Below, piece after piece: positions 44,201 through 53,749 of a stretch of DNA of 64,000 bases. The DNA is taken from assembly GCF_028550435.1 (NCBI RefSeq), contig NZ_JAQQKV010000001.1:1178001-1242000 (forward strand), read 5' to 3'. The first letter of the stretch is position 1, and each line of letters starts with the position of its first letter. Under the pieces are notes generated by a model that was not told the DNA's origin, did no database searches, and saw only the letters and a list, made by a program, of their open reading frames with translations. Made by a program: the position numbers and the translations under genes. Source of the DNA: Asticcacaulis machinosus. Lineage in GTDB: Bacteria; Pseudomonadota; Alphaproteobacteria; Caulobacterales; Caulobacteraceae.

Positions 44201-45022
44201 CTACTTCCGACACGCGACCAGAAAGACATGCTCCAGCGCCGCGCAGCCGTGGCCATCGGCGGTGGCGGACACGTTGTTATCCCCTGACAGGCGCGCATAG
44301 GTATCCTCGATCGTCGGGGCCAGCAGCGCCACATTGACCCGTGCCGCCTGCGCCATCAAAAACTCAGCCAGATCGGTCAGGTCGTCGAAAACCTGAAGAT
44401 AGCGGCTCGACCAGAACTTCAGATCAAACTCAGTTTCCGGAAATATTTCCGTCAGTTCCGAGAAGGTTTTAAGATCATCAGCCTGTGTATCCGCCATGCC
44501 CGACAGGATCGCCATCCAGCCATTGAGCGTTACCGGCACCTGAACGATCAGGCGCCCCCCCTTTTTGATATGCGGCCGAAATCTTTGGGCAATATCCGTC
44601 AGATCATCGCCCGCCGGCGCGCCACCGTGACTGATCAAGAGGTCAAAGCCACCCGGTGCAATCTGGCGCAGTTCATCGGCCCAGCCCGCGGGCGGCATTT
44701 CCACCCACGACACATCACGGCTCAAGGAGCGGGCGCGGTCCATGCCCTGACGGCTCTGACCAAAGCCATAGACCTTGGATTTGGGAAAAGTGGCGGCCAG
44801 AATATCGCTCATCACTCCGTCATGGCACCCCAGATCGGCGATGCGCCCGCCGTCGATTTCTGTGGGCAGATGCGGCCACAGATCGGTCAGGGCGCGCTCA
44901 TAAAGGTCATGATACAGGCGGGACATGGTATACTCAATCACACGAAAGCTCAGCTTTTCATAAGCTGATTTGGCCCACTGGACACAAGTATTTATTGCAT
45001 GCTCACTGAAAACTGCGATCAT
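44201..45022 (-). CDS. Class I SAM-dependent methyltransferase
   Basis: The 273-residue protein has motif I IADLGCHDG near 63-71, a following acidic-strand region, and LLISHGGAPAGDD as the motif IV region. A helical extension lies at the C-terminus. The substrate is unknown; the fold would suit small molecules or a glycan. The start is uncertain: ATG 45022 lacks a ribosome site, and an internal ATG at 44926 also gives a complete methyltransferase core. It diverges from the AT-rich orphan gene at 45072. Confidence 0.72.
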   Translation of the reverse strand: MIAVFSEHAINTCVQWAKSAYEKLSFRVIEYTMSRLYHDLYERALTDLWPHLPTEIDGGRIADLGCHDGVMSDILAATFPKSKVYGFGQSRQGMDRARSLSRDVSWVEMPPAGWADELRQIAPGGFDLLISHGGAPAGDDLTDIAQRFRPHIKKGGRLIVQVPVTLNGWMAILSGMADTQADDLKTFSELTEIFPETEFDLKFWSSRYLQVFDDLTDLAEFLMAQAARVNVALLAPTIEDTYARLSGDNNVSATADGHGCAALEHVFLVACRK

Positions 45023-45071
45023 TTAGAATGTAAATTTTAGCTATTTATACTCTTACCAGAGGATCACAAAA

Positions 45072-45398
45072 GTGAGTAAAAGAGCAAATTTCGCTAACTA
45101 TATATTCTTCTTGGTAGCGACAACATTCATCGCGATAATTCTCGCTTTGACATGGTACCTATCCCCTTTTGGGTTAGGCTTTGCAGAGTGGCCAAAAAAT
45201 TCCATCGTCCGAAATATAACCGAAAAGATATATTATATTTCCTATTTTCTGGGCATTCCATGCCTAATAATAACACAAATAATATCACCAATATTATACA
45301 AAACAGGGAAAATAAAAACAGCTTACACACTACCTATAGTTATAATAGGAGCGTTCTTGACATTAATTTCGATAGTATTCTTACTTATAAACATCTAG
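45072..45398 (+). CDS. Small AT-rich membrane protein, unknown
   Basis: The 108-residue protein has three predicted membrane helices (about 8-30, 52-72, 85-106) and a short polar loop with GFAEWPKNSIVRN. It starts with GTG at 45072 behind AGAGGATC. Base composition is far more AT-rich than its neighbours, and it uses AT-rich codons (ATA, TTA, AAA), which suggests recent transfer. I recognise no family. It sits between the methyltransferase and spmX. Confidence 0.6.
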   Translation: MSKRANFANYIFFLVATTFIAIILALTWYLSPFGLGFAEWPKNSIVRNITEKIYYISYFLGIPCLIITQIISPILYKTGKIKTAYTLPIVIIGAFLTLISIVFLLINI

Positions 45399-45433
45399 TC
45401 AAAGTCACGTTTAAAAAATATTCAATTGAAAAA

Positions 45434-48049
45434 CTAATCCTTCAGCCCGCCCAATCGCTTCAGGATCAGATAGACCGAAATACAGACCAGAACCATGCCC
45501 GCGATCGCCAAAATGATCGACAGGCTGTTGAAATCGGTTGTGCCGTCGCGCAGTTCAACATCGCTGGTCGATTTGTAATAGGCCGCCGTAGCCCCGCCGA
45601 TTGCCGCCAGCCCCAGCACCGACGTGCCGATCCATTGCAGGGTCGAGGCAAACATCTTCCAGATCGATTTTTCACCCTCGCCGTCGGCATCAACGCTCAT
45701 GGCGATCCGGCCACCGTCGCTCAGCCATTCATCGTCGTCGGACGCAGCCTCCTCAGCCACCTCATGGGTGCGATAGACGGGTGCCGGGACTTCCTCAAAG
45801 GTTTCGACAACCGTCACGGGGGCCGCTTCGGCGGACGCCACGACCGGACGGTTCAGTTGCTCACGCCAGTGCAGGCCCGCTGACGCGGCGGCGGCAGGTG
45901 CCACCGGAGACACGACTGGAGATACTGGCGGTTGAGCGATTAAGACCGGTGGGGCGACGCTGGAGGGATTGCGGCGGGCGACCAGTTCAGCTTCATCCTG
46001 AAAGGTCAGGTCAGGTGCTGACCTGACCGCCTCCTCCGGCTGAGTGACTTCGGATGGCGCAGGCTCGGACAGCACAGGTGAAGGCACAACGGGCGCGCTC
46101 AGGTCAATGCGCGGCGAATAGGGCGTTGGCAGCGGTTGCGCCATTTGCGGCCCAACCTGAACTGGCCCAGATTGAACTGGCGACGGCTGAACTGGCGGCT
46201 GCTGAACTGGCGGTTGCGGCGCAGACGGCGTCGGCATAACCACCGATTTGGGCAGGGCTTTGGACGCCAGCGGCTGCCCCAGACCGGACGCATAGGGCGA
46301 ATAAAGCCGCATCAGAGCGGCCGCGGCTTCGGCCTTGCGCTGCTGGTCTTCGGCGGAGGGCACCGCGAGGGGCACAGAAAGCGCCGCCGCCTGAGCGGCT
46401 GCCGCACTGGCTTCCGCGGCGGCCTGTTCGCGGGCTTTGGTCTCGGCTTCGGTTCTCAGACGTGCAGCTTCGGCGTCGCGCTCACGCTGTTCGGTCTCAA
46501 GGCGGGCCCGTTCTAATCGAGCCTGTTCGGCAATGGCAGCCTGTGCCTCACGTTCCAAGCGTTCTTGTTCAAGATGGGCTTGTTCAAGACGGGCTTGTTC
46601 AACGCGCTCCAGTTCTAATCTGGCCTGTTCTAATCTGGCCTGTTCCTGGCGGAAAGCCTCAAGACGTTCGGCTTCCAGGCGGGCGACTTCCTGCGCGCGG
46701 GCTTCAGTTGCCAGACGCTCTTGCTCGATGCGGGCAGCCTCCCGGCGCTCGGCTTCCTGACGGGTGATTTCGGCGCGCAGGGCCTCGGCACGAGCGGCCT
46801 CGACGCGCGCCGTTTCACGGGCGGCTTCCTGACGGATGGCTTCAAGGCGCTCGGCTTCCAGACGCTGGGCCTCAAGGCGGCGCGCCGCTTCAAAGCGCTG
46901 CGCTTCGAGGCGTTCACTCTCCAGACGCTGACGCTCCTGTTCGATCAGGCGGTCACGTTCAATCCGTTCGGCTTCGACTTTGGCCGCTTCCAGACGCGCC
47001 ACTTCCTGACGGGCGGCGTCAAGACGGGCCGCTTCCTGACGGATCAGTTCCTGACGGGCCAGTTCTTTGGCAGCTTCCTTAGCCGCTTCCTGAGCCTGTC
47101 TTTCTTGTTCAAGGCGTTTTTCCTGTTCAAGACGGGCCTGCTCGGCCACACGGGCGGCGGCCAGAGCCTGCGCCTGACGCATCGCTTCTTCCCGCAGACG
47201 GTCTTCGTTAGCGCGGCGGGCATTCTCTGCCTGACGTTGTGCGTCTTCGGCGCGACGCGCCTCATCAGCGGCGCGCACAGCCTCAAGACGCTCAAAATCG
47301 TCACGCATTTTGGCTTCGGCCTGCGCCTTCATCAAGGCGGCCTGAACGGATTCGCTCATCATCGGCACGTCGTCTTCACCGCCGGTCGCCATCGTCGACG
47401 CCGGCGCATAGCGCGCAATATCGACCACACTGGCACCGTAGGGTGTGTCCATAACCGGCACAGGGGTTGAGACCGGCGCAATGGGTGGCACCACCGGATG
47501 CGGTGCGGAGGCTGACGGCGGAACGTGCTGCGTCCTGTCTTCAACCGGACGCACGACCATACCCGGCGTGATTTGCGGCGCCGTCGCCTCATCTTCAGAC
47601 GGGGTCAGAAACAGGCTTTTTTCAGCCGCACGGCGGCGGATTAACGGGGCCAGCACATAGGTCTGCCCGTTGAACTCGGCCGAACTCCAGCTATCCATCG
47701 CCAGAGCCGCTTCGGTCAGGCGGCCTTCGTTGATACGCTTAAGCACCACCGACTGGGCGAAATTCTCGATTCCGATATTGAAGCAAAATGACACCAGCGC
47801 ATCGAACTGGTTCTGATTGAGCGGATGATGGACAAGGCTGTTAATGCCATCGACAATCGGCAAAAGGTCAAAGCGCAGCAGGGCATCGGCGTCTTCGGGG
47901 CCGACACGTGCCCCTTCGCGCGCCGAAAACGTATGGCCATAGCCCAGCGTCCAGCGACCATCCGGCAGCTTCGCAGCCACTTGCCGCAAGCCCTCGAAAC
48001 TCTTGATCAGTTCGACCCCGGCGCGGGAAATTTTCAGGCGCCCACTCAT
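45434..48049 (-). CDS. spmX: Stalk-localisation protein SpmX (muramidase domain, long coiled coil)
   Basis: The 871-residue protein has the SpmX layout. An N-terminal GH24 lysozyme-like domain (1-155) carries Glu19, Asp30 and Thr34 (KSFEG, LPDGRWTLGYGHT). A Pro-rich linker follows (160-225), then a giant Glu/Arg/Ala-rich coiled coil (about 231-560, repeats of the form RLEAERLEA), a Pro/Gln/Val-rich region (about 610-720), and two C-terminal membrane helices (about 803-825 and 842-862). In Caulobacter SpmX recruits and activates DivJ at the stalked pole; in Asticcacaulis it positions subpolar or bilateral stalks. The length is about twice that of Caulobacter SpmX. ATG 48049 with AGGA. Confidence 0.86.
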   Translation of the reverse strand: MSGRLKISRAGVELIKSFEGLRQVAAKLPDGRWTLGYGHTFSAREGARVGPEDADALLRFDLLPIVDGINSLVHHPLNQNQFDALVSFCFNIGIENFAQSVVLKRINEGRLTEAALAMDSWSSAEFNGQTYVLAPLIRRRAAEKSLFLTPSEDEATAPQITPGMVVRPVEDRTQHVPPSASAPHPVVPPIAPVSTPVPVMDTPYGASVVDIARYAPASTMATGGEDDVPMMSESVQAALMKAQAEAKMRDDFERLEAVRAADEARRAEDAQRQAENARRANEDRLREEAMRQAQALAAARVAEQARLEQEKRLEQERQAQEAAKEAAKELARQELIRQEAARLDAARQEVARLEAAKVEAERIERDRLIEQERQRLESERLEAQRFEAARRLEAQRLEAERLEAIRQEAARETARVEAARAEALRAEITRQEAERREAARIEQERLATEARAQEVARLEAERLEAFRQEQARLEQARLELERVEQARLEQAHLEQERLEREAQAAIAEQARLERARLETEQRERDAEAARLRTEAETKAREQAAAEASAAAAQAAALSVPLAVPSAEDQQRKAEAAAALMRLYSPYASGLGQPLASKALPKSVVMPTPSAPQPPVQQPPVQPSPVQSGPVQVGPQMAQPLPTPYSPRIDLSAPVVPSPVLSEPAPSEVTQPEEAVRSAPDLTFQDEAELVARRNPSSVAPPVLIAQPPVSPVVSPVAPAAAASAGLHWREQLNRPVVASAEAAPVTVVETFEEVPAPVYRTHEVAEEAASDDDEWLSDGGRIAMSVDADGEGEKSIWKMFASTLQWIGTSVLGLAAIGGATAAYYKSTSDVELRDGTTDFNSLSIILAIAGMVLVCISVYLILKRLGGLKD

Positions 48050-48203
48050 CTCAAATCCTGACCCAAAACGGTACATAATTCTATCGCTACTCCCCTGTAG
48101 CAAAAGCCAGGCCGACATCAGGACTTCGGGGCATCATAGCTACGGCCCCCACCTTAGCGCAGCTTGGTTAATTCCTCACTACAACAGCCATAACGGCTGA
48201 ATT

Positions 48204-49718
48204 TTACAATAGAATAATGCCCGCGAGGCCCAGGAAACTAAAAAATCCGATGCAATCGGTCACCATGGTCACGAAAATCGGCGATGCCACCGCCGGATCA
48301 CGATCCAGACGCGACAGGGTCAGCGGCACCAGCGTACCCGCCAGCGACGCCGCCGTGATGTTGATCATAATCGCCAGAGCAATCGTCACCCCCAACAATA
48401 GGTTCTGTTGCCAGATACCGGCCACCACCCCCAGCAACAGCGCAATGACCGCCGCATTGATCCACCCCACCCGCACCTCACGCCAGACGGTGCGCATGGC
48501 GTTGGCGGTCGTAAGCTCACGCGACGACAGGGCCCGTACCGACACAGTTAGCGCCTGAGTGCCGGAATTACCGCCGATCGACGCCACAATCGGCATCAGC
48601 ACCGCCAGCGCCACCAGCTTTTGGATCTCATCCTGAAACACCGAAATCAGGCTGGAGGCCAGAAACGCCGTGAACAGGTTGATGCACAGCCACGGCAGGC
48701 GTGATTGAACCACCTCGAACACGGTCGAGCCACGGCCTTCTTCGTCGGACACACCGGCCAGAGCCAGAATATCCTCGCGGCTTTCTTCCTGAATGATGTT
48801 AACAATATCATCGACCGTGATTTGGCCGACCAGCCGTCCGCCATCATCGACCACGGGGGCGGAAATGAGGTGATATTTGCCGAAGATATAGGCGACCTCT
48901 TCCTGATCCAGATCAACCTGAATTTCAGTGACCGGCTCCATCAGGTCTTCAAGCCTGACCTCACGGCGTGACCGCATCAGCAGCGATACCGGCACGGCCC
49001 CCACCGGCTTATGGGTCGGGCCAATCACATAGATATCAAAGAACAGTTCCGGCAGATCGTCGCCGTGATCGCGCATGTGCTCGATGGTATCGCCGACGTT
49101 CCAGAATATGGGTGCGGCCACCACTTCGCGCTGCATCAAGCGGCCGGCGGTTTCCTCTTCGTAGCTTAAGGTCGTGACCATCGCCTCACGATCGGAGGCG
49201 GTCATGGCGGCCAGAACTTCGCGCTGCTGGGCCTCCCCCATGTCTTCAAGCACGGCGGCGGCATCATCAGAGTCCAGTTCCTGAAGCACCTCGGCCAGAT
49301 CACCGGGACGCAAGGTATCCATGACCTCTTCGCGGATGTCCTCATCCAGTTCCGGCAGAACCTCAGCCAGAGCCGATGCCGGAATCCACGGGATGACCTG
49401 CTCGCGGTAGTCTTCGGACAAAAAGCCCATCAGGTCGGCCACGTCCGCCGGATGGAGCGCATCCAGCAGTTCCCGCAGCCGCATACCGTCGCCGCGGTCG
49501 GCGGCATCGACCACCAGCTCGATATATTCCGGGTTCAGGGCATAGTCGTCCTGAAGCGCGAAATCTTCGATCTCTTCGGGGGTGTTCAGTTGCGGGCGGT
49601 TATCATCATCACGCTCAAGGATTTCGGCCTCGGCGGCGATCATGCGGGCACGGATGATTTCGATATCTTCGCCCGTATCAACGGCAGGGACATTCGGGGC
49701 TTCGGGTTTTTGAGACAT
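48204..49718 (-). CDS. mgtE: Magnesium transporter MgtE
   Basis: The 504-residue protein has the full MgtE architecture: an N-terminal helical domain (about 45-185; LHPADVADLMGFL, DLAEVLQELDSDDAAAVLEDM), two CBS domains (about 190-320) and five C-terminal membrane helices (325-504). The family signature around GNSGTQALTVSVRAL is present in the pore region. It forms a homodimeric Mg2+ channel in the inner membrane, gated by cytoplasmic Mg2+ bound to the N and CBS domains. It is monocistronic. Confidence 0.94.
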   Translation of the reverse strand: MSQKPEAPNVPAVDTGEDIEIIRARMIAAEAEILERDDDNRPQLNTPEEIEDFALQDDYALNPEYIELVVDAADRGDGMRLRELLDALHPADVADLMGFLSEDYREQVIPWIPASALAEVLPELDEDIREEVMDTLRPGDLAEVLQELDSDDAAAVLEDMGEAQQREVLAAMTASDREAMVTTLSYEEETAGRLMQREVVAAPIFWNVGDTIEHMRDHGDDLPELFFDIYVIGPTHKPVGAVPVSLLMRSRREVRLEDLMEPVTEIQVDLDQEEVAYIFGKYHLISAPVVDDGGRLVGQITVDDIVNIIQEESREDILALAGVSDEEGRGSTVFEVVQSRLPWLCINLFTAFLASSLISVFQDEIQKLVALAVLMPIVASIGGNSGTQALTVSVRALSSRELTTANAMRTVWREVRVGWINAAVIALLLGVVAGIWQQNLLLGVTIALAIMINITAASLAGTLVPLTLSRLDRDPAVASPIFVTMVTDCIGFFSFLGLAGIILL

Positions 49719-49832
49719 CGAAACACCCCTTCTCTTTCACGTCAAATCAGACCGCACGATTGTTGATAGATGGCGGGCAATGTGCCTGAAAAGCTAATAA
49801 ATGCAACCGCAAAAGGTGACATCTTAAGGCAT

Positions 49833-49863
49833 AAAAAAAGCACCCGTCAGGGGCGCTTTTTTT
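49833..49863 (-). terminator. Terminator following tRNA-Leu
   Basis: On the minus strand AAAAAAAGCGCCCC and GGGTGCTTTTTTT form a stem around a 3-4 nt loop, with poly-A and poly-U flanks. The symmetry means it can work on both strands. It lies 9 bp beyond the tRNA-Leu 3' end. Confidence 0.85.
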
Positions 49864-49871
49864 AATCCGGT

Positions 49872-49956
49872 TGGTGCGGTCAAGAAGACTCGAACTTCCA
49901 CATCTTGCGATACAGCGACCTCAACGCTGCGCGTCTACCAATTCCGCCATGACCGC
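49872..49956 (-). tRNA. tRNA-Leu (GAG anticodon)
   Basis: The 85-nt class II tRNA gene is read on the minus strand with encoded CCA. The acceptor GCGGTCA pairs with TGACCGC, the D arm is GGCGGAATTGGTAGACGC, the anticodon arm CAGCG-TTGAGGT-CGCTG gives GAG, and a long variable arm follows. GAG reads CUU/CUC leucine codons. A strong terminator follows. Confidence 0.95.
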
Positions 49957-50065
49957 GCACAAACTGGAGGCGCGGGGAATAGCAATCCTTGGCACATTTG
50001 TGAAGCGCTGAATTGCAATTAATGTGAATAATTTAAGGTCACGGCCCAAAAGACCTGCGCTCAGC

Positions 50066-50317
50066 TTAGCTCCCGATGGCCATAAAGTCGTAAACATCAG
50101 CCGGGCGGGTGACGACGATCGAGATTTTTTCCTCGAAAATCTGAATTTCGCCGCGTGCCACCGGATGGTTGTTGGCCAAAATCCACACTTCGTCATGCTC
50201 ACGCGCATCGAGCGGAATCACCGCCCCGCGCCCCATGCGCAGGAGTTGCTGCATCGGAAGCACGCTGCGGCCCAAAAGAACCGAGATTTCGACGGGTACC
50301 GATTCAACCTGAGACAC
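50066..50317 (-). CDS. FliN-like flagellar motor switch (SpoA) protein
   Basis: This protein of about 83 residues is a single SpoA/FliN C-terminal domain ([20 protein letters not shown], then [17 protein letters not shown]). FliN forms the base of the flagellar C-ring and switches rotation. I chose GTG 50317 because GGGGAAG precedes it; a TTG at 50329 adds four residues. No other flagellar genes are nearby, so it may be a stand-alone FliN, possibly a second copy. It diverges from lipB. Confidence 0.75.
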   Translation of the reverse strand: MSQVESVPVEISVLLGRSVLPMQQLLRMGRGAVIPLDAREHDEVWILANNHPVARGEIQIFEEKISIVVTRPADVYDFMAIGS

Positions 50318-50385
50318 AAACTTCCCCAAAATACGCTCACGCCAAAGCCCTTGCTTTTAAGGCGCTGATATCACATTTACAGACT

Positions 50386-51192
50386 ATGCCACACTCTCAG
50401 ACTAAAATTGATGACAGGTTAACCCCTTCTTTTTTATTAACGGACGCTAACCATAATTTGCCCGAATGGGTAGTGGCCCCGGCCCCCGTCCCCTACCCTG
50501 AGGCTGTGGCGTTTATGGACGCGCGCGTCGCCGCCATTCAGCGCGGTGAGGCGCCGGAAATGATCTGGCTACTGGAGCATCCGCCGCTCTATACAGCGGG
50601 CGTATCGGCCAAACTTGATGATCTGATCGAACCGGAAAGGTTTGAGGTGTTCAAATCCGAACGCGGCGGTCAGTTCACCTATCACGGCCCTGGCCAGCGC
50701 GTGATCTATGTCATGCTCGATCTCAACCGGCGCACCAAGGATATCCGGGCGTTCGTCAAGGCGCTGGAGACCTGGGTGATCGATGCCCTGTGGCGGTTCA
50801 ATGTCGAAGGTCATATCCGCGATGGTCGCGTCGGCGTGTGGGTTGAACGGCGGGATAAGGGGGTGATGCCCGCCCCTCCGGGTTCACCAGAACCCGGCAA
50901 GGCCGCCAATACTACTGAAATATGGCCGCCCGAAGCCCCGGCGGCGCCTGAGCCGCGCTACAATGAAGATAAAATCGCCGCGATTGGGATTAAACTGCGC
51001 CGGTGGGTCAGCTTTCACGGCATCAGTATCAATGTCGAACCGGATCTGACGCATTTCAGCGGCATAGTCCCGTGCGGGATTACCGAACACGGCGTGACCA
51101 GTCTGGTCGATCTGGGTCTGCCGGTGACGATGGATGAGGTTGATTACGCCCTGCGTCAGAGCTTCGAGGCGATCTTTGGGCCGACCGCTTAA
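50386..51192 (+). CDS. lipB: Octanoyltransferase LipB
   Basis: The 268-residue enzyme moves octanoyl from acyl carrier protein to lipoyl domains. Characteristic sequences are [12 protein letters not shown], the catalytic lysine region [17 protein letters not shown], and the acyl-accepting Cys in [13 protein letters not shown]. Between the GVWVE strand and KIAAIG there is a Pro-rich insertion of about 35 residues ([13 protein letters not shown]). ATG 50386 fits the family; the frame opens earlier at 50155. Repeat copy D begins at the base after its stop codon. Confidence 0.93.
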   Translation: MPHSQTKIDDRLTPSFLLTDANHNLPEWVVAPAPVPYPEAVAFMDARVAAIQRGEAPEMIWLLEHPPLYTAGVSAKLDDLIEPERFEVFKSERGGQFTYHGPGQRVIYVMLDLNRRTKDIRAFVKALETWVIDALWRFNVEGHIRDGRVGVWVERRDKGVMPAPPGSPEPGKAANTTEIWPPEAPAAPEPRYNEDKIAAIGIKLRRWVSFHGISINVEPDLTHFSGIVPCGITEHGVTSLVDLGLPVTMDEVDYALRQSFEAIFGPTA

Positions 51193-51350
51193 GAACCCCC
51201 CCTATAGCAGGGGGAGCTGATATTTATTGATCTCAATAAATATCAGAGGGGTATCTTGTTTTCAGGCGGGGTAATTTACCCCCTCTTTATTCCCGCTATC
51301 GCGAAAACAAAGCTCCTCCTCCCAAGTTCTTGGCAAGAGGGGGAGTTCTA
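51193..51350. repeat. Structured intergenic repeat, copy D
   Basis: Hairpin 1 is CCCCCCTA/AGGGGG-like. Hairpin 2 is CTGATATTTATTGA/TCAATAAATATCAG, unrelated in sequence to copies A-C but perfectly paired. The 3' part (AGCTCCTCCTCCCAAG...GAGGGGGAGTTCTA) differs more. The element reaches the neighbouring gene, whose stop codon is formed by the last bases of the repeat. It lies between convergent lipB and a DUF805 gene. Confidence 0.78.
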
Positions 51351-51758
51351 AGTGGCCGCTTCTTCAACCACCCTGACCGGCGGGCCATAGCGGTTCATGC
51401 CGCGCTCACCGGGCATAAGTGTCAGATCGACAAACGCCCACACCAGAACCGCCACGCCGATAAAGTCGAAAAAGCCTTCCGGTTGCGGCCAGACCATCAC
51501 AAATGCCACCAGTATTACTGCCGACCACCAGCCCGACCGGCCCCGGTCATGCAGCCGCTTGGACAGCACGCAGGCGCCGCTGAAGAACAGCAACGGATAG
51601 ACCAGCAGGCCCAGTAAAAACCTGAGTCCCTCCGGCACCACCGACTCGTAAAAGGCAAGCCCGATCAGCAGGATCACACCGGCAATGACAAAGGGCATCT
51701 GCCGCCCGCGTCCAGTCGATGAGAAAAACAGCTCGCTCCAGTCGATTTTCGCGTTCAT
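51348..51758 (-). CDS. DUF805 membrane protein 3
   Basis: The 136-residue protein has three to four hydrophobic helices and matches DUF805: FFSSTGRGRQMPF near the start, VLSKRLHDRGRSGWW in the middle, and PGERGMNRYGPPVR at the end. It is a third paralog in the window. It converges with lipB through repeat copy D, and its stop codon overlaps that repeat. Confidence 0.77.
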   Translation of the reverse strand: MNAKIDWSELFFSSTGRGRQMPFVIAGVILLIGLAFYESVVPEGLRFLLGLLVYPLLFFSGACVLSKRLHDRGRSGWWSAVILVAFVMVWPQPEGFFDFIGVAVLVWAFVDLTLMPGERGMNRYGPPVRVVEEAAT

Positions 51759-51819
51759 GCAGGGCCTCAGTTCGTAACAGATTGAAGGCCTTACACGATA
51801 TTGCTTAAAGGCAAAAGTG

Positions 51820-53658
51820 CTACTGCGTCAGCCGCGTCTTTTTGATCGCTTCAAACACGCTGGACAGGGCCGTATTCAACTGCGACGCCGAGGTCAGGTC
51901 GTAATAATATTCGTCCTTGGTGGCACAATCTTTCAAGAGCTGGGAATTGCCTTCCATCACCCGCACTACAAACACGGTAATCCCCTGAGCATTGGCGGCC
52001 TCACAGGCCAGCTTGGTGCGTTTGTCGATGTCTTCGCTCTTGGTGCTCCAGCGGTTTTTGGTGTTTTCGCCATCGGTGATGACGATCATGTATTTCAGTG
52101 TGGTATCGTCCTTGAACGCCACGGTGCTGGCAAAGGGCTCGGCTGGAGACAAGACCTCCATACCCCATTGAATGCCGATCGTGACATTGGTGCTATCGCC
52201 CGTCTTCAGGGCCTGCACATAGGTGTTGGTCGTCGTAATGTCGGTCGTCAGCCCCTTGATAACGCCCAGATTATTGGTCGCGCACGACACGGCCTTATAG
52301 AGCGCCTTGGTGTTGACCGTATAGGCGTCTGCCGACACATCATAGCTTTGTTCGCGGTCAGTAATACAGCCCGTCCAGGTCGATTTGCTATCGGGTACCA
52401 CCGGATAGTGGACGATCTTTTTCGGCTGCTTGTTGTCATCTGAGCTTTTCAGCCCGCTTTCTTCCTTAACCTGAGCCTCACGGCTACCATAGCCACTGCC
52501 GTAGCTGTTGGTATATTTGATCAGGCTCTTGTCACCGGCATAGGTGAAGCCCGACGTAGACGGCGTGCCTGATGTGGTGCCGTTCTGCTTTTTCAGAGTA
52601 TAGGTCGTCGACGTCGTGGTCTTGCCGCCCTGGGTGCAGGTTTCAACCCCGGTTTCCGAATTGGTCGAGCAGCCGCCGGTGCTGGTTGAGGTCTTGCTGC
52701 CTAATTGAATCTGGTCAGTATAGCTGAAATTCTTGCCGCCGCCACTGGCGGTAACCATGACATCAAACCAGTCATTCCCGCCCGACTTATAGGACTTGTA
52801 ATAGAACTTGGCTGTCGCCTTACACGCCGCAGTATCAGACGGCGTATTGCTGCTTTGGTAGCAGACCTTGCCATAGATATCGCGATAATAGCTGCACAGA
52901 TTGCTGTCGCCGGGGCTTGACGAACATCCCTCCGAATTGCTGCCGACACCGTAATCAATATAGCTGTAGCTGGTGCCTTTATCGACGCGCACCTGCGGGT
53001 TGAACGGCACAATGGCGACCTTGGTTTCCGAGGCATTGACCCCATTCGTCAGCAGGCTCAGAAGTACGCTGTTCATCGAGCTTTTAAGGTTGGCGATGCG
53101 GGTCGCATCCGTGCTCATCGATCCCGTGACATCAAGCACAAACGCGATTTCGGACTTGCGCATCTGAGACTGGGCCTTGGCCACCACGGTGACGGTGGTG
53201 GTCTCTATGCCTATGATCTGGAGGAACAGGTTCTCAATGGTCGCGTCAACCGTATAGGTCACATGGGTCGTATTGCCGATGACCTCTTTGCCGATGGTAC
53301 CTTCGGCGTCATACTTCTCAACATTCTCAACGCCAAAATTGTTCTCAAAGGCCTGATCGGCGGCGATTTCGCGCTGCTCATCGGTCATTTTTGATGACAT
53401 CACCGCCCGCAGCACGGCGGCATCCGCAGCATCCTGCATCTTGGCGCGCACATCCATCTGGCGCACCACATCCGTGCCGCCGCCCGCCGCCACCACCAGC
53501 GTCATGGCTGACAGCCCGAAGATCACCGCGACATTGCCGGCCTGATGACCGCAAAAAGGCTTAAGGCTATATATGGTTTTACGCGCATTTGTTTCCAAAA
53601 ACCGCTTCACACTTTTTGGAATGCGCTGCCACAGACCGGAGAAGATACGCTTCTGCAT
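51820..53658 (-). CDS. Tad-type pilus assembly protein with vWA domain 1
   Basis: The 612-residue protein starts with a single membrane helix and a TadE/TadG-like motif (AGNVAVIFGLSAMTLVVAAGGGTDVVRQMDVRAKMQDAADAA split across 41-80). A helical linker and a von Willebrand A domain follow, with the MIDAS motif DVTGSMS (about 175) and later VAIVPFN and VITDGENTK. A Ser/Thr/Gly/Tyr-rich segment (about 250-430) is inserted inside the vWA domain. It is probably an envelope-anchored metal-binding adhesion or Tad minor pilin. Tandem with a paralog. Confidence 0.8.
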   Translation of the reverse strand: MQKRIFSGLWQRIPKSVKRFLETNARKTIYSLKPFCGHQAGNVAVIFGLSAMTLVVAAGGGTDVVRQMDVRAKMQDAADAAVLRAVMSSKMTDEQREIAADQAFENNFGVENVEKYDAEGTIGKEVIGNTTHVTYTVDATIENLFLQIIGIETTTVTVVAKAQSQMRKSEIAFVLDVTGSMSTDATRIANLKSSMNSVLLSLLTNGVNASETKVAIVPFNPQVRVDKGTSYSYIDYGVGSNSEGCSSSPGDSNLCSYYRDIYGKVCYQSSNTPSDTAACKATAKFYYKSYKSGGNDWFDVMVTASGGGKNFSYTDQIQLGSKTSTSTGGCSTNSETGVETCTQGGKTTTSTTYTLKKQNGTTSGTPSTSGFTYAGDKSLIKYTNSYGSGYGSREAQVKEESGLKSSDDNKQPKKIVHYPVVPDSKSTWTGCITDREQSYDVSADAYTVNTKALYKAVSCATNNLGVIKGLTTDITTTNTYVQALKTGDSTNVTIGIQWGMEVLSPAEPFASTVAFKDDTTLKYMIVITDGENTKNRWSTKSEDIDKRTKLACEAANAQGITVFVVRVMEGNSQLLKDCATKDEYYYDLTSASQLNTALSSVFEAIKKTRLTQ

Positions 53659-53749
53659 AGATGTCCCGCTACGAATTTTATCGTTCAGGCCGTTACTTTA
53701 CAGGGGAAAGCTTAATATTTGTCCTAGATGGGAAAACGCTCTGGCGCGG

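Noticed and set aside
46721-47470. Long plus-strand open frame (about 249 codons) opposite the spmX coiled coil
   Set aside because: It is antisense to a repetitive Glu/Arg/Ala-coding region; the translation is a low-complexity Phe/Leu/Gly shadow with no domain or ribosome site.
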